Assembly (NCBI GenBank): GCA_012845835.1
Contig: JABAKD010000009.1
Location: 17,247,318-17,311,317, forward strand
Length of the DNA: 64,000 nt
Origin: Undaria pinnatifida
Taxonomy: Eukaryota > Sar > Phaeophyceae > Laminariales > Alariaceae
Direction of reading: 5' to 3'
Shown: positions 50,387-61,757 of the stretch, in pieces
How the letters are laid out: the number at the start of each line of letters is the position of its first letter
How positions within the stretch are numbered: the first letter of the stretch is position 1
Made by a program: the position numbers and the translations under genes
The notes under the pieces: model-generated
The model's input: only the letters and a program-made list of their open reading frames with translations
Databases searched by the model: none
Told to the model about the DNA's origin: nothing

Positions 50387-53300
50387 CTACCAATGCTCGT
50401 CGGTGACATACCCTAGATCAAGCATGGTTTTGAACGCACGCTCGTTCCAAATATCCTTTGAGACCGGCGTCGTGAAGCATTCCTCCCACGTTCCAGTTTG
50501 CCCTTTCCGCATCATCCTCCAGCCGCGATTCCGTTGCGGATACTTGTCGTCAAAGATAAGGAGGCCTGTAGACTCCTCCTTTCTGCGCATGCTCTTGAAG
50601 CTGGACTTGGCAATCACTCGACGTATAACCTCTGTGCGGGTGTCCAAAGAAGCCCACTTCGAAACCTTCGGGGAGCAGGGGTTACACGACGTCAGGATGA
50701 AATCGTGTGTTCGACAAGGGAGGGACCGATACAAAAAAGACAAGCGGGGGAGAAGCGTCGTGAAAACGTGTGACGACGTGCTGCACGGGATGATGTTACG
50801 CGGTATCCATGTGGCAAAGTGTTGCTCGCGCTGTAAGCCGGTGCCACTACTACTCGTAGGATTAATGGTCGAAAAAAAAACGTTCACTGCACGGGGCATA
50901 CAGTATATGAACTCGTTTAGAACTATATTATTCACTTTGTGACAATTTACTTGGAGCTAGTGCCTGGACATTTTCGCCGTAGTAAGAGGGATAACTCGCA
51001 CTTTGGGAGGGAGGGGCGAGCAAGGTGAGGCGCGTTCAGGAAACAGCGCGCCAAGCGGTGGACCTCAGCTCGAGTTATCTCGAAGACGGCTCAAAACCTG
51101 GTCTAAATCGGACCCTTCGCCTGCTCTCTTTCAACCTCCGGATAATCATCCATGTAGTTATCACTAACGGGGCGGCGCAAAACTGAAGACTCAAGAGTCT
51201 GATGTCTTATACAGGGTTGGGTTGCCTGGCTAGAATTCACTAACTCCTTGCGAGTTGGGTTGGCTACGAATTACAGTTCAGTTAATTGCGTTCTGAAATT
51301 AGCTCGGAGTTCCGCGTCGTTGCAGCTGGCGTGTTCGTGGCTCAACGCGTGGTGCTTACTACCTGGCAAATATTTAGTCAGCTGGTTGGCCTTTACTCCG
51401 CCACCCAAGTTATAACTTAGAACAAACCTTATTTCATAGTTGCTGATCAGATACCCACCAGTTTCCCGTACTCTGCCGTACATGCTTTGCTTGTCTACTG
51501 CCCGCCGTGCTTATCTCTCTCCTGAATGACAGCTCATCTCCACCAAACTCGTTCTCTCATGCTCGTATGTATCCCATGATCAAACATGCATTCCACATAT
51601 AGTAACAACCATTCCCGCTTCACAACTCCCAGATTTCCTACGTTCAATCTTACACGTACTGCCTACTCACACTCCTAGCCTTTTTTGTTTGGCGGTCCCA
51701 AGACGGACCCTCCTGCTCTTACCTTGAGCATGGTCTCGAACGGGTCTCGGTGAAGATCTTCGTACCTCACCGTCAGGACATCGTACGAAGCATTGCCCGC
51801 CAGGTTCAAGTAAGAGTTAACGTGATCCGCCCACCCGAACCCGGGGTAAACGTCGGCCTTCAAAAAATCCTCGAAGCTCATGTCGGGAGGGTCCAAGTTT
51901 CTCAACCCCAGACGAAAGTGGTAGTAGCTGCACATCACGTCCCGCCCGTCGCGGACAACATGTAAAATGCGGCGCCACTTAGGGGGGCAGTTGGGGCATG
52001 CGCACTGATAGTCGTCCATGCTCCCCACCGTAGTCGCGCAGTCGCCCGGCACTGCCGATGGCGCGAAGGGCTGGTGGCTCTTGAAGGCTCTGAACTTGTC
52101 GTGGAGGTGATAATCGCGACGGTTGGGGCCGTACTCTAGGTCGGGGATGGTATGCTCTATGGAGTTGAAGTCTATCTCTCGCAACCAGCTGGCCTCGCCC
52201 GGCTGAGAGTAGAGCCAGGCGTGCGCCAGCAGAAAGCGCATCCAGAAGTTTCCTAGAGAAGTGGGGGCGGCGCGCGGGGGGGGGGGGGGGGGGGGGGGGG
52301 CTCAATTTGTGCATGGCCGTAGTCGTATGACCATAGACCCTCGCATCCCTACTATGCCGGGACGGAGCACGTCGGGTTTTCACCAACCAGCCACACATTG
52401 CTTGCACCACGCGCGAAGCGCCGTGAGATGTTCGGCGAGTCGCATGAAGGGAGAATTGCATCCTTCCAAGAACCGCTCGTAAGACGGACTTCGGCACCTT
52501 GTACCTACTTTCTTGCTTATGGGTGACAGCGCCTATGAGTTAGCTTCTGGGTGACAGCGCCAATGAGTTACTTTGTTTTCTGGTGTGGCCACTCCAGAGA
52601 CAGCAATGGGTATTTCTATGTAACTGCCTCGTGGGTGCCTTACCATGTTCACACCACATGATGGGATCATTCCCCTTGTTGCGGAGTTAGGGTTCTCCAC
52701 TCCGCACAATATGACCTAACTCGAAAACCATCAAGGTGACCGCCAAAAAAAAAAAAACGGTACCCTGGTTGTCTTGGTTGTCTAGCTCACGCAGTGGGGG
52801 GGGGGGGGGGTCGAGAAAGCAGCGGGTGCGGAGGGGAGGGCGAAGAGGCGCAGACGTCGCGATCTCGTAAACGAGAACAAGCAAATCTAGAATTCGCAAA
52901 CATTAGAGGATGATACACAGTACAGCCTGATGATTCGTACTATATTTGCGTTGCTCTCACACTAACATTCCCACGGTTTTTGTTTAGTTAGACTGCTGTA
53001 CGCTGTGCCAGGTAGCATATTGAAGCGATGTAGCCTGTGAATATGTGGTTACGCGTTCTACAGGTGGAGAGATACGAGATACCAGTAACATCAACGAAAA
53101 AAAAGCCCAGCTACCAGCACTGTAAAATCCAGACGAGGTCGCAGCATGGCAGCTACTCTACACGTACGTTTCTGACTTGTTCCCCCCGAGGACAACAACT
53201 TTTAGTCACGAATAGTAATTCCAATAGCCCGTATGTTCCATTTATTTCTACGCCATGAGTGTGGATCTGTCGCACCCCTGTGGGTGTCGGTCTGTCACCT

Positions 53301-54410
53301 CCCCCCCCCCCCCGCGCGCGCGCGTTTACATCCTACAAGCGTACATTACGTGCAGCTTGTCTGGTAGGTGTAAGTTTTGGGCGTTGGCTGCAGACCCTTC
53401 CACCGTACAGACTGCTGCTTGCTGTTGTAGACTGTAAATAGATGGTGGCAATCGTCGACCCAGTCGGGAATGTGCTCGCAGTCTGTAGTCGCACGAGCAT
53501 CGCGGTTGACCGCTGCTAAAACACATCCTCGGGGACAAACGGATATTCGTATAGACTAATATGGCATGCCAGTACGCACGCGTACACATTTTATTAGCCA
53601 ACCAATGTCAGTTGCCATTACGTGGAGCTTGTGCCCGCGTTGTGGAGTTTGGGTACGTAGTACGTTGCCGGTCGCCCCTGTGGTCTATCAGGTTATCCTC
53701 GAGCCTGGTATAGGTCAGTTTCGTGAGTTCGAATGCCCCCAAGTGCATACTCGTATGAATTCGTGGGGACTTTTTCTTGTGCCCAAATTGACTTGCGGAA
53801 AGCGTGAGAGCGTGAGTTCGCAACGCTCGATGAAAAATCGACGAGCAGTGGGATTGCTGAACCCTGTGATGCGCGATAAAAATTGAAGGCAAGAACCGGG
53901 GGGGGAAAAGGGACGACACCTGTGACCACGGCTTGTCCAGAAGCTGGAAAGCAGATGTGTGTGAAAAAACGAAACAAAAAACATATACTTGTAGTACGCA
54001 GATGTTGCGTATTGCGTGGGCTGCTCGAAACAGTAGACTAGTTGCTCGAACAGCACGAATCTCTCACCGCTCTTAGGATAGGACACGACGAATATGTCAT
54101 CTTCTCGAGGCAGTTCAAGCTTGGCCACTCGGCGCTCGGTGATGGATTGGTAAACGAGCGAGGCTCCTAGGACAAGCAGCCAGCTGATGCTAGAGACCCA
54201 GTTTACTCCCCTCCTCTTTCTGTCCTCACTCTTGTCCGAAGGGTTGAGACCCGTTTCGTTCGTTTTTGGTCGTGATGTCTCGTTGGATCCTTCCGCGAGA
54301 ACAAGGAACAGCGTGACAGGCAGAGGGGTCAACGGGTCGAAACAGCATTTAGAGCCCTGGCTTTGGTACTGATGTATCAATATCCCACATAACGGTTGTG
54401 GATGTCCCAC
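50387..54410 (-). CDS. Membrane-anchored sulfotransferase (Sulfotransfer_1 type)
   Basis: Three phase-consistent exons, 54410-54068, 52252-51723 and 50665-50387, give 383 residues. The N-terminus has two NET sequons, a basic stretch (EDRKRRG) and one hydrophobic segment (about 70-88, WVSSISWLLVLGASLVY), the layout of a type II Golgi or ER enzyme. The PAPS-binding 5' loop is YPKSGNFW, the likely catalytic histidine is in FKSHQPF, the 3'-phosphate site is VVRDGRDVMCSYYHF, and the C-terminal signature is MRKGQTGTWEECFT. A CACPNC cluster lies in an insertion before the 3'-phosphate site. The reaction is transfer of sulfate from PAPS to a hydroxyl or amine. The substrate cannot be told; a cell-wall polysaccharide or glycolipid would fit a brown alga. 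The first intron holds a SINE and family B repeat. Confidence 0.9.
52276..52300. repeat. 25-base G homopolymer
   Basis: Uninterrupted G run 24 bp upstream (minus strand) of the second sulfotransferase exon, where on the transcribed strand it forms a long C tract before the 3' splice site. Length may be unstable or misassembled. Confidence 0.9.
52315..52665 (+). repeat. Dispersed repeat family B, copy 2
   Basis: Collinear with 4780-5120 over most of its length (shared start CCGTAGTCGTATGACCATA, shared GAGACAGCAATGG near the end), with an extra GGGTGACAGCGCC duplication near 52520-52560. In intron 1 of the sulfotransferase gene, antisense to it. Confidence 0.75.
53640..53990 (+). mobile_element. 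tRNA-derived SINE-like element, plus copy
   Basis: The head resembles a tRNA with a B box at 53725-53737 (GAGTTCGAATGCC) and an A-box-like TGGTCTATCAGGTTA about 55 bp upstream. The body matches the ARP2 intron copy, and the end is A-rich (GAAAAAACGAAACAAAAAAC). Pol III promoter plus A tail is typical of SINEs. It lies in intron 1 of the sulfotransferase gene. Confidence 0.78.
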
Positions 54411-54746
54411 AATGAAGAAGGAGTGCGAACACGTTGCCGAAGCAGCAGCAGTAGTGCTCGCGATACGGGTTCGTAGCCCTACCTTTGGGCCAGCGAGGAG
54501 AACGTGTGATCAGCAGATCGACTTATTACCTCGAGCAGTCACAAATCTTAAATCTGCAAATAATCACAAAAATCTTTTTTTTTTATTTTTTTATTTTTTT
54601 TTATCCTCCGGCGGATGGGGAAAATAAAGCTTTAGCTCACCACATTTCCACGTATTTTGATACGCGTCGTGTGTCGATTTAACTCAGTTGCTTGTTTTCA
54701 ATAATTAACTCTCAATGCTTCGATGGAACAAAATGTTCTACAAGTA
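54411..54746. promoter_or_regulatory. Upstream region of the sulfotransferase gene
   Basis: 336 bp between the sulfotransferase start codon and the pogo-like element. Contains a T-rich run (54576-54603). The promoter presumably lies here or has been displaced by the element; no specific site recognised. Confidence 0.35.
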
Positions 54747-55323
54747 CAGTCAAACCCCGCTTAAAGACGCATATCGGTACTTTTTTTCAAGGCGTCTTTA
54801 ACGCGGGGAATCGTCTTTAAGATTCCGGGGACGATAACGCACCATCCCCGGGGCCGATGGAGGCATAACATACATCAAAAGACGCGCCGTTGCAGCAGGT
54901 ATACTATAACGAAACGAGAATCCACAAATCTGACCGTCACAACGTTGCCGTGGTTGAAAGTGGAATGTACTTAAAAACCAAGTTTATACAGTAGTTGCCG
55001 CACCCCACCGCCCGAAATAAAATGCTCCGAGAAGTGGGTTCAATGTTGCAGGATGAAGGTTATTATGACTGCAGTGAACTCTCTCTCTCGGTTGGTGTCG
55101 ACTGTGTTTTTCTTATTATCTTCTCGTCCTCATGTTGGAAACCTCGCCGATATATCATTCACCACCTCTGTTCCAACTTTGACATGTCAAATCCTACCTG
55201 ATAAGGACACAGATGGACATCAACTCAGAAAAACGGTGAAGATAAACAACGCTAGACAACAACAAGAGAACCGTACATCACAAACAGGCCCATTGCTATA
55301 TGCCCTCCACAAAAAAAAAAAAA

Positions 55324-55836
55324 CTACCGCCCCCACATGTCGCCAAGAGTGGCCTGCACCTCGCCCCCCTGCTTCGCTCTTCGGTTGACTTGAGTTTCAT
55401 GAGTGAACGAATGCACAGTCCTCGAAAGAAGGTACAGGGTTTCGCTGTACTCGCCGTTCTTCCCTTTCGCGTTGAAAAAGGAGCGGCACTCCTCGAGGCG
55501 AGAGCGGACGTCGGCCTCTGTAAGCGACGTTGTCATGCACGACTCTGGCCTACCGTCGCCTTCCTCTTCGCTGGACACATCGTCATCGTCACTGAGGGTC
55601 ACGTTGGCAAGGTGCTCGTCTACAGCCTGCAGTTCCATTGCGATTTCTTCCTCCAACACCTCTGGGTCGTCCTCTACACTAAGCCACGTCTTCACTGCCT
55701 CACGCACTTCAGCCTCCGTGAGGCCAGGGGCTTCCTCGACGAACAAGTTGTCCGTCAACACTCGCGCCATGGACCTATGGCTCGCCCGCAAGGGCACTGG
55801 TGAATCGCTGAGACCGGGACATATTTCATCTTGCAT
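55324..55836 (-). CDS. Acidic 170-residue ORF of the pogo-like element
   Basis: Uninterrupted frame inside the element. It is acidic in the middle (SDDDDVSSEEEGDG) and has two similar helices beginning LTEAEVREAV and LTEADVRSRL. The C-terminus contains QATLGDMW (161-168), which approximates a PCNA-interacting peptide (Q-x-x-hydrophobic-x-x-aromatic pair). Pogo-family transposases are known for acidic C-terminal regions and, in the Drosophila pogo protein, a PCNA-binding tail. No helix-turn-helix or DDE domain is present, so it is probably a leftover C-terminal part; whether it is expressed cannot be seen. Confidence 0.55.
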   Translation of the reverse strand: MQDEICPGLSDSPVPLRASHRSMARVLTDNLFVEEAPGLTEAEVREAVKTWLSVEDDPEVLEEEIAMELQAVDEHLANVTLSDDDDVSSEEEGDGRPESCMTTSLTEADVRSRLEECRSFFNAKGKNGEYSETLYLLSRTVHSFTHETQVNRRAKQGGEVQATLGDMWGR

Positions 55837-55910
55837 GTTGGTTCACCACACGCTTTCGTGTGGGAGGCAGACGGACCGTCAGCAGACTAAAGGAATCTAT
55901 CCATGTCCAC

Positions 55911-55941
<31 letters not shown>
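55911..55941. repeat. (CAG)n microsatellite
   Basis: About ten CAG units inside the pogo-like element. Confidence 0.9.
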
Positions 55942-55942
<1 letters not shown>

Positions 55943-56269
55943 CCGCTCTCTGGCAGTCTACAGGTGTGCTGCACCATTTTTTGGGGGGCCCCGCAGCGTA
56001 AACAATACACCCCCCCTTAAACTTGTACATCTGCGGGGCACCCTGGTTCAGATTTTTTTTTCGTCTTTATAGCGGGGAGTTGACTTAAGAAGTGCGTCTT
56101 TAAGCGGGGTTTGACTGTATTATTAAATGATAACACAAACAATAGCAGGACGCTTTGAGGTCAACATGAACGCCGAAGTTCTTCCCAGCTGCTGGTCTCG
56201 AGCCGTAGTAGCGATTTGAGCCAGGATTGGGAGCCTGTGTGATCACAGAGATCATCACGTCGGCATTTT

Positions 56270-56350
56270 TTTAAGCAAGAACAGTCCCTACTAGCACGAG
56301 TATGCACTCGGGAGGATTCGAACCTTCTTTACAGCAGTATTGACCTTATT
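56270..56350 (-). repeat. SINE head fragment
   Basis: ACGAGTATGCACTCGGGAGG and the following ATTCGAACCTT match the tRNA-like head region of the ARP2-intron SINE in the same (minus) orientation; the rest of the element is not evident. Confidence 0.5.
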
Positions 56351-57832
56351 AACAGGAGGGATGAGATTTACCTACTATCATACCAGCATCCCACACTCCC
56401 GCTACGATGACTACTTGTCTAATACTTGTGGCGCGTATCACACACACTCAAACTACGAGTGAGCACGACAATACGGCCGTAATTGCGACTCTTAAAATAT
56501 GTTAAATGTAAATATCTCTCTTCGATGCTTCGCTCGGAACGTCGTGCTCTAGAGCAACCGCAAGCCCAAGCGACAGCAGGGCGCCTGGAACACACTGAGC
56601 ACCAACTTTCTTCACACCTGGTCGTCTCGATGCCTTGCCCATATCTCTGGTGTGTTCCAGGTACACCGAGTAACAACGGTTCTGCCTGGCGATGTTACGG
56701 ATGTTCGGATGTTGCGCCGCCGAAAGGCAAATTTGGGATGTACCGGGCCAGCTTTTTATAATTTAATTCCGCGGGCGAAGCCCGTGGAATTTTTGTGGAA
56801 ACCCCTATCGTATTTAGACTAGTCTAAAGGAAAAAAAAACAGAGTTTGGGTGCGATGCCGCAAGGGATTACAGCCGCTCTGTGCCGCCATATCCCTTATT
56901 GTGTCGACTACGAGTGTGGAACGGGTGTTGACTAGGTTGCCTGTCCATCAGAATGTCACGCACGGCCGTGGTAGTCGTCTATGCAACGAGTGCAATGCTG
57001 CTGTAGAGTGCTATATTCTGGCGATATATTTTTTACCGTTTGGTAGGATACGCGGAAGATGTGACACCTCGGGACTCGAGACGTACAGCATGCGGAAGGT
57101 TCACGAATAAATACGGCAGCATGCTGAATTCCGGACGGAGAGTACATATTGTCCTACCATATAGCCTGGTGTGTAGCAGGTGCAGTATAGTACGAGTACC
57201 GATAGTAATAATCTTCAGTTGCAATCCGTACGTGTGCATGCGGCCTTTCGTGGGCCACACCACTGAGACGAGACATGGGCCCATACAACGCACGTACGAA
57301 TACGCATGTATGTGCGAGGCTTGCACTGGCTTATACCGCAGCCTGGATTAGCTGCTTGTGTACGCTCCTCATGCCATACTAAACACACTTCGCCTTTCTA
57401 CCTTCGGCATTGCCCCCTGTAGGTATCGTTTGCTTTGCGCGCATGCACAGACAGCGACGACGCGGCCTCGACGTGTCAAAGCTTGACTAGAATCATATTT
57501 GTATCTGAAAATTATTCCTGCTCAGACCTCCTGCCCATCAGCCGTGGGTCCACCCTAGCCAAACCTGGGCGCTACTGGTTGGCACGTGCTACACGTCTGC
57601 GTAGGAATATCAAACGGCAGCCTCCCACTTAAGCGTTCTATCTTACTTTTGGCGGTACTCCGCCCACAATTCCACCTCTCACGTCAGTGTTGCCAACGTC
57701 ACCGTCTTCTCTAGTCCCTCGGTCGTCACATCACCCACTCCCCTCCCTAACACCAACACCCCATAACAAAAGGTAGACTGCCCCCTCCACCTCTACCCCG
57801 TTTACAGCACAAGCGAAGCCAGACGGTTCTGG

Positions 57833-58171
57833 TCATGCTTGAGCTGTTTGCGACGCAGGGACCCTCGGAAGAGTGGTGTTCTTGCTGGTGTTGTTGCTAT
57901 ATTGCCCGCTTCGCGTCAACGTCTTTCTTGAATTCCTGCGAAAAAGTTGCACTCGCAGCCTTCCACCTCTAGTCGGTCGGCCAGCACCTCGTTCTGGAAT
58001 TGCTACAGCTTCATTCCGGCTCGCCGCAAAGGCAGTGAAGTCCAGTACCTGCGGACTTTTCCCTTTCGAGATACTAAGGTGGCGAAAGGCTTGACGATAG
58101 TGTCCCGGCAGACATCCTGCTAACGGCGCGAACAGATCAAACAGCAGGGAGGACACAGGGGATGGCAACAC
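57833..58171 (-). CDS. Hypothetical 112-residue frame in the 5.0-kb element
   Basis: One of the longest frames in the repeated part, conserved unchanged in the second copy (62849-63187). Begins MLPSPVSSLLFDLFAPL and has a basic middle (GGRLRVQLFRRNSRK). No domain recognised. Conservation between such young copies is not evidence of selection, so it may be chance. Confidence 0.2.
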   Translation of the reverse strand: MLPSPVSSLLFDLFAPLAGCLPGHYRQAFRHLSISKGKSPQVLDFTAFAASRNEAVAIPERGAGRPTRGGRLRVQLFRRNSRKTLTRSGQYSNNTSKNTTLPRVPASQTAQA

Positions 58172-58741
58172 GAGGGGTTATCTGTCACTGAAAACTCAAT
58201 GCTATCATAACGCCGCTATTCGAAGTGGCAACGGAATAAAGGCAGGCAGTATACATTGAGTCCAAAGAACGATGCACGAATGCAGCTCCATACAGAGCAG
58301 CTGGTGTTCAACCGTCACCTCCAGATGTAGCGAAAAAAATGCAAACCCCACGCTGGTCTCGCTAACAATCCGCGCGTCCACTAGCCCAGAAAAAATCCAC
58401 GGCATGTGATATCTTCTTCAATCCCACCATTGAAAAGTGGGGTCGACTACCACGAGGCTGTATCTCCAGAAAATTGTCTATCAGCAGCGAGCGTAAACCC
58501 CTAGCAAACGCTAGCAACTCCGAGTCCGTGTCCCTGTGCCGTCGTTGGAATTACTGGGGATTTTAGCGTCGACAACGATCCTTGAGAGGGGTGGCCAGAA
58601 CTAGAGTTCACCGCGGCTGGTTTGGACGCAGAGCGAGCGACTGTTATTGAATTACGAGCGAAAGCGACCCATAAATAGTGCTGCCTACTTGGTACATTGC
58701 AACTCTCCGTTGAGCTTAGCACGCCCCCCTCCGGCATATGC

Positions 58742-59074
58742 CTACTGTACTACTTCGCTAAATATGAAGACATCATACGCGATGGCACGCAAACAATAGT
58801 TTTCGACGATGCTGACTGCGCCCAGGTGAGTTGACTTATTAATTGACGATCTCCAAAGATCCCAACCATACCGAAGTCGCACTTTTATTGCGGTCGTGAC
58901 AGTGAGCCAATTATAGTCAATGCGGTCAAACTTTGTGTGGCGCCGTACAACGGTATAGCCCCAATGATCTACGAAGCAATCGAGCCGCCCTGTCCAAGAT
59001 ATTTCTTTGTATTGTCTACCCATAGCTATGCAGCCCCCCCCCGTCCCCCCCGGCGCAAGCACGTCTAAACTCAC
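58742..59074 (-). CDS. Hypothetical 110-residue frame in the 5.0-kb element
   Basis: Frame with fairly protein-like composition (RLDCFVDHWGYTVVRRHTKF, IDYNWLTVTTAIKVRLRYGW). On the opposite strand the same DNA reads YYFAKYEDIIRDG and TIVFDDADCAQ followed by GTGAGT, an alternative exon candidate (about 58725-58827). I cannot decide between the two or exclude both. Confidence 0.2.
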   Translation of the reverse strand: MSLDVLAPGGTGGGCIAMGRQYKEISWTGRLDCFVDHWGYTVVRRHTKFDRIDYNWLTVTTAIKVRLRYGWDLWRSSINKSTHLGAVSIVENYCLRAIAYDVFIFSEVVQ

Positions 59075-60539
59075 CTTGATGAGATAAAATCGAAGGCCGG
59101 ATCCAATAGGCCAAGGTCTTCCGCACCCGGCTTAATTTTGTCGGGGGCTCCAACTGAGACTCGCCGTCTGGGGCGCTGGAAATTGGGATTATAGGAAGAC
59201 AGATTTTGGGGACGGGCGACAAGCAGCAAGGCGATATTTCCGCCAACCGGTCATGGCGTACGAGGCAAGCAATCGTTTGCAATCCCAGGTACACGCACGA
59301 AACAAGGAAAAAAAAGGCCCCTGAGACGCGACCTCATTGTACTCGCTCACATGGTTCGCACTCCAAGCGCAATCTTTATCTTTGTCACCTGTGATTCTTC
59401 AAGTGTTTTTTGAGTAAATTGGCACTCAACCCCGACACGATATATGACACGCCGGAGGGTTTGAAACTTACCAGCACAACCTAACGTATCACTGTGCTTG
59501 CTAGGACAGAACGACTGCGCGAAGTATCATTTTCTTCCGGCCCAACGGGCGTCTTCTGCTTGACTCGCTGCCTTGTCATACCAAAACAGTGGCGGCCGGA
59601 CAGATTCGACCACAAAGAAAGTAGAAAACATCAAGGGGCCAACGGCGGTATGCTCATTAATGCATATTTCACACTGACGGGGCGGTTTTGGATTCAAGCA
59701 ACAAAATTGAAAACTGAACGTAGAAGTGTATCACATGGGGAGAGCACATGAACATTTACAACTGACTTTCACCGCATCGCTCTCCCCGGGAATGCTATGC
59801 ATGGTTTTGCGCCGATGTCGTCCGTCACGGCTCTGAGCCCCACTCCACGAACAGGCGCATGATCGGTGCGCGTGGTGGCCTTCACGCCCACCGCGCAACG
59901 TCCTAAAAGAGTGGTAGGGAACAGCATCACCAGTCACACGTCAGCAGGCAGAAATAGTCTGGACGCCATTACGCCAATACTGTACATCTGAGGAGAGGAA
60001 GAACGTGAAAGGATGTGAGGTATGGGATGGAAACAAGTTCAAGAGATGAACGTCCACGGTAGAACGTGACGCATCACACGCGTTGCGGTGCACGTTGCTC
60101 AAGCCTGAACGAGACATGAACGAATCGTCCCTTCGCGCCATCTACTCGACAACCAGTCAACCTCACCTTAACGTGGCGAAATTCTTTCCCCTTGTCCGCG
60201 TTTCTCACTCCTGCCAAAGGCCGTATTGTGCTCCCGATGGATGCTTCGGCGTTGAGGATCCCATCAATCTATCAGCATTTTTTTTCAAGAAGCAAGGGCG
60301 AAGAGAGAAACGGTGCTGTACAGATGCTGCTGACTCCTATCTTGGATGACTTGAGGTTCCTACCAACCAGAGTACAGTACCTGTGCACTTAACAACCTGT
60401 GTACTTGGACAATCTGTGTAAGTGTACGTAAGAATACGGCGACAGTTGCTCGGCGATACGAACAGGAGGACACCGTAAACAACAGCAACAACATCCTCAA
60501 CAGCTAGCGGAACCGACACAGCTACTACTGATACTGTAC

Positions 60540-61125
60540 AGCATAAACCCCAGCTTTTGCAGCGGCTACTGCTGCTTCATGTGACAGTTGCTGTTGACAT
60601 GCCTATCACTGCCGCTGTTATTCCACACCTGGGAAAACAGTATATCGACTACGTGCGCGGTGTGCATGTTGTCCGGCAATACGGTACGTGCGTTGGGAAG
60701 CCGCGGGCAGCAGCAGCAGTAGCCGTAGAAGAAGGACACAGCAGCAGCAGTAGCAGTAGCAGTAGCAGCAGCAGCAGCAGCAGAGGTCTAAAAGAGTAAT
60801 TGACACAGCTTCTATCACTCTATACATGTAGCAACCCAGTTGCCGCTGCTGCCGCTGTCACGCGTTGCTGTTGATGGTGAACCTTTTTCCGCCAATATCC
60901 TCCACATGTGACTACGCGATGACTGTGCTCAACGCGTGCAATAATAGGATGCCGCAGACAGCAGCCGCGACCGCCACAGCAGTCGCTCAAAGCAATGTGC
61001 ATTACCTCTACCACTGTACAGTAGCAACCCCAGCAGTCTGTTACCCTCTGCGGTGTACCTAGTACTGTTACCGCCGCTGTCCGCGGCCTATTGTTGTTGC
61101 AACACAGCAGTTAGTTGGTAGCTGC
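60540..61125. repeat. CAG/CTG-rich stretch of the 5.0-kb element
   Basis: Serine/cysteine-coding CAG and CTG triplets, with a near-pure run at 60740-60784. No gene recognised. Confidence 0.7.
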
Positions 61126-61596
61126 TGTTTCGTGCACTGGTTGTATCCGTGTGCTATGTATTCGTGCAATGGAGCGTACGAAGACCCCGCCTACAAACCT
61201 GACCAGAATCTAGTCAAACGAAGCCTACGAGACAACGATACACAACCAATCAAGCGCATAAAAGTACCAGCGAAAGCATCACCCTTCTACTCACAATATT
61301 GCTGCATGTTGCTGGCCTTGCTGCTGCGCGTACGGCACGGAAAACAGACTCGCCCGGTCAGGTCAAGGCTCCAGTGTCGCTCCAACTAGACCCGATCTGT
61401 ATCGCTTTTTTGGCGGTGGTGGTTGTCGACGCAGGGGGCCATCCTCACCGAAAACGTTGGCTTATTAGGGTCTACCGGTATGTGCACGGTGATACCCAGC
61501 TCATGACATTCCAGGAATGTGTGTAGAAGGGCATTCGAGCTTCTAAAATGTGGGTAGTGTTCGAGTGGGGAGCGTGCAGAGCAGTTTGAATTGCGG

Positions 61597-61732
61597 CGCG
61601 ATGCAAAGCAAATGCAAAGCAGAATAGAGCCTTCTGATTGGTCAGTGCAAAGCAAAATGGGGTTTCGATACAATGGGTGCATTACGATGCAAAGCAAATA
61701 AAGCTCTATGATTGGTCAATGCAAAGCAGATC
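61597..61732. repeat. ATGCAAAGCA short repeats near the element's right end
   Basis: Five copies of (A/G)TGCAAAGCA, with TGATTGGTCA occurring twice between them, within 140 bp of the right terminus. Clustered subterminal repeats are typical transposase-binding regions of DNA transposons, though this role is inferred. Confidence 0.7.
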
Positions 61733-61757
61733 TGGCCCGGTACGTTCAAGACTCGCC

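Larger units (their letters stand above)
54747..56117. mobile_element. Pogo-like (Tc1/mariner superfamily) deletion derivative
   Basis: 1371 bp bounded by perfect 24-bp inverted termini starting CAGTCAAACCCCGCTTAAAG, flanked by TA on both sides (54745-54746 and 56118-56119), with additional inverted GTCTTTAAG/CGGGG motifs inside. CAGT-type ends and TA target duplication fit pogo/Tigger elements. It carries one minus-strand frame that looks like a transposase C-terminus but no DDE catalytic region, so it cannot move by itself. Confidence 0.88.
56743..61740. mobile_element. 5.0-kb putative TIR element, complete copy
   Basis: The left end CCGGGCCAG (56743) and right end CTGGCCCGG (61732-61740) are inverted 9-mers, flanked by TA on both sides. 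Next to the left end is a palindrome, TTCCGCGGGCGAAGCCCG followed by TGGAA. A second copy begins at 61758 and is almost identical for all 2.24 kb that can be compared, so the unit is a recently amplified 5.0-kb sequence. Interior frames are short and unrecognised; if a transposase exists it is split by introns or of unknown type. An LTR-element reading was considered (the 2.24-kb copies as LTRs), but no pol is seen between them. Confidence 0.6.
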
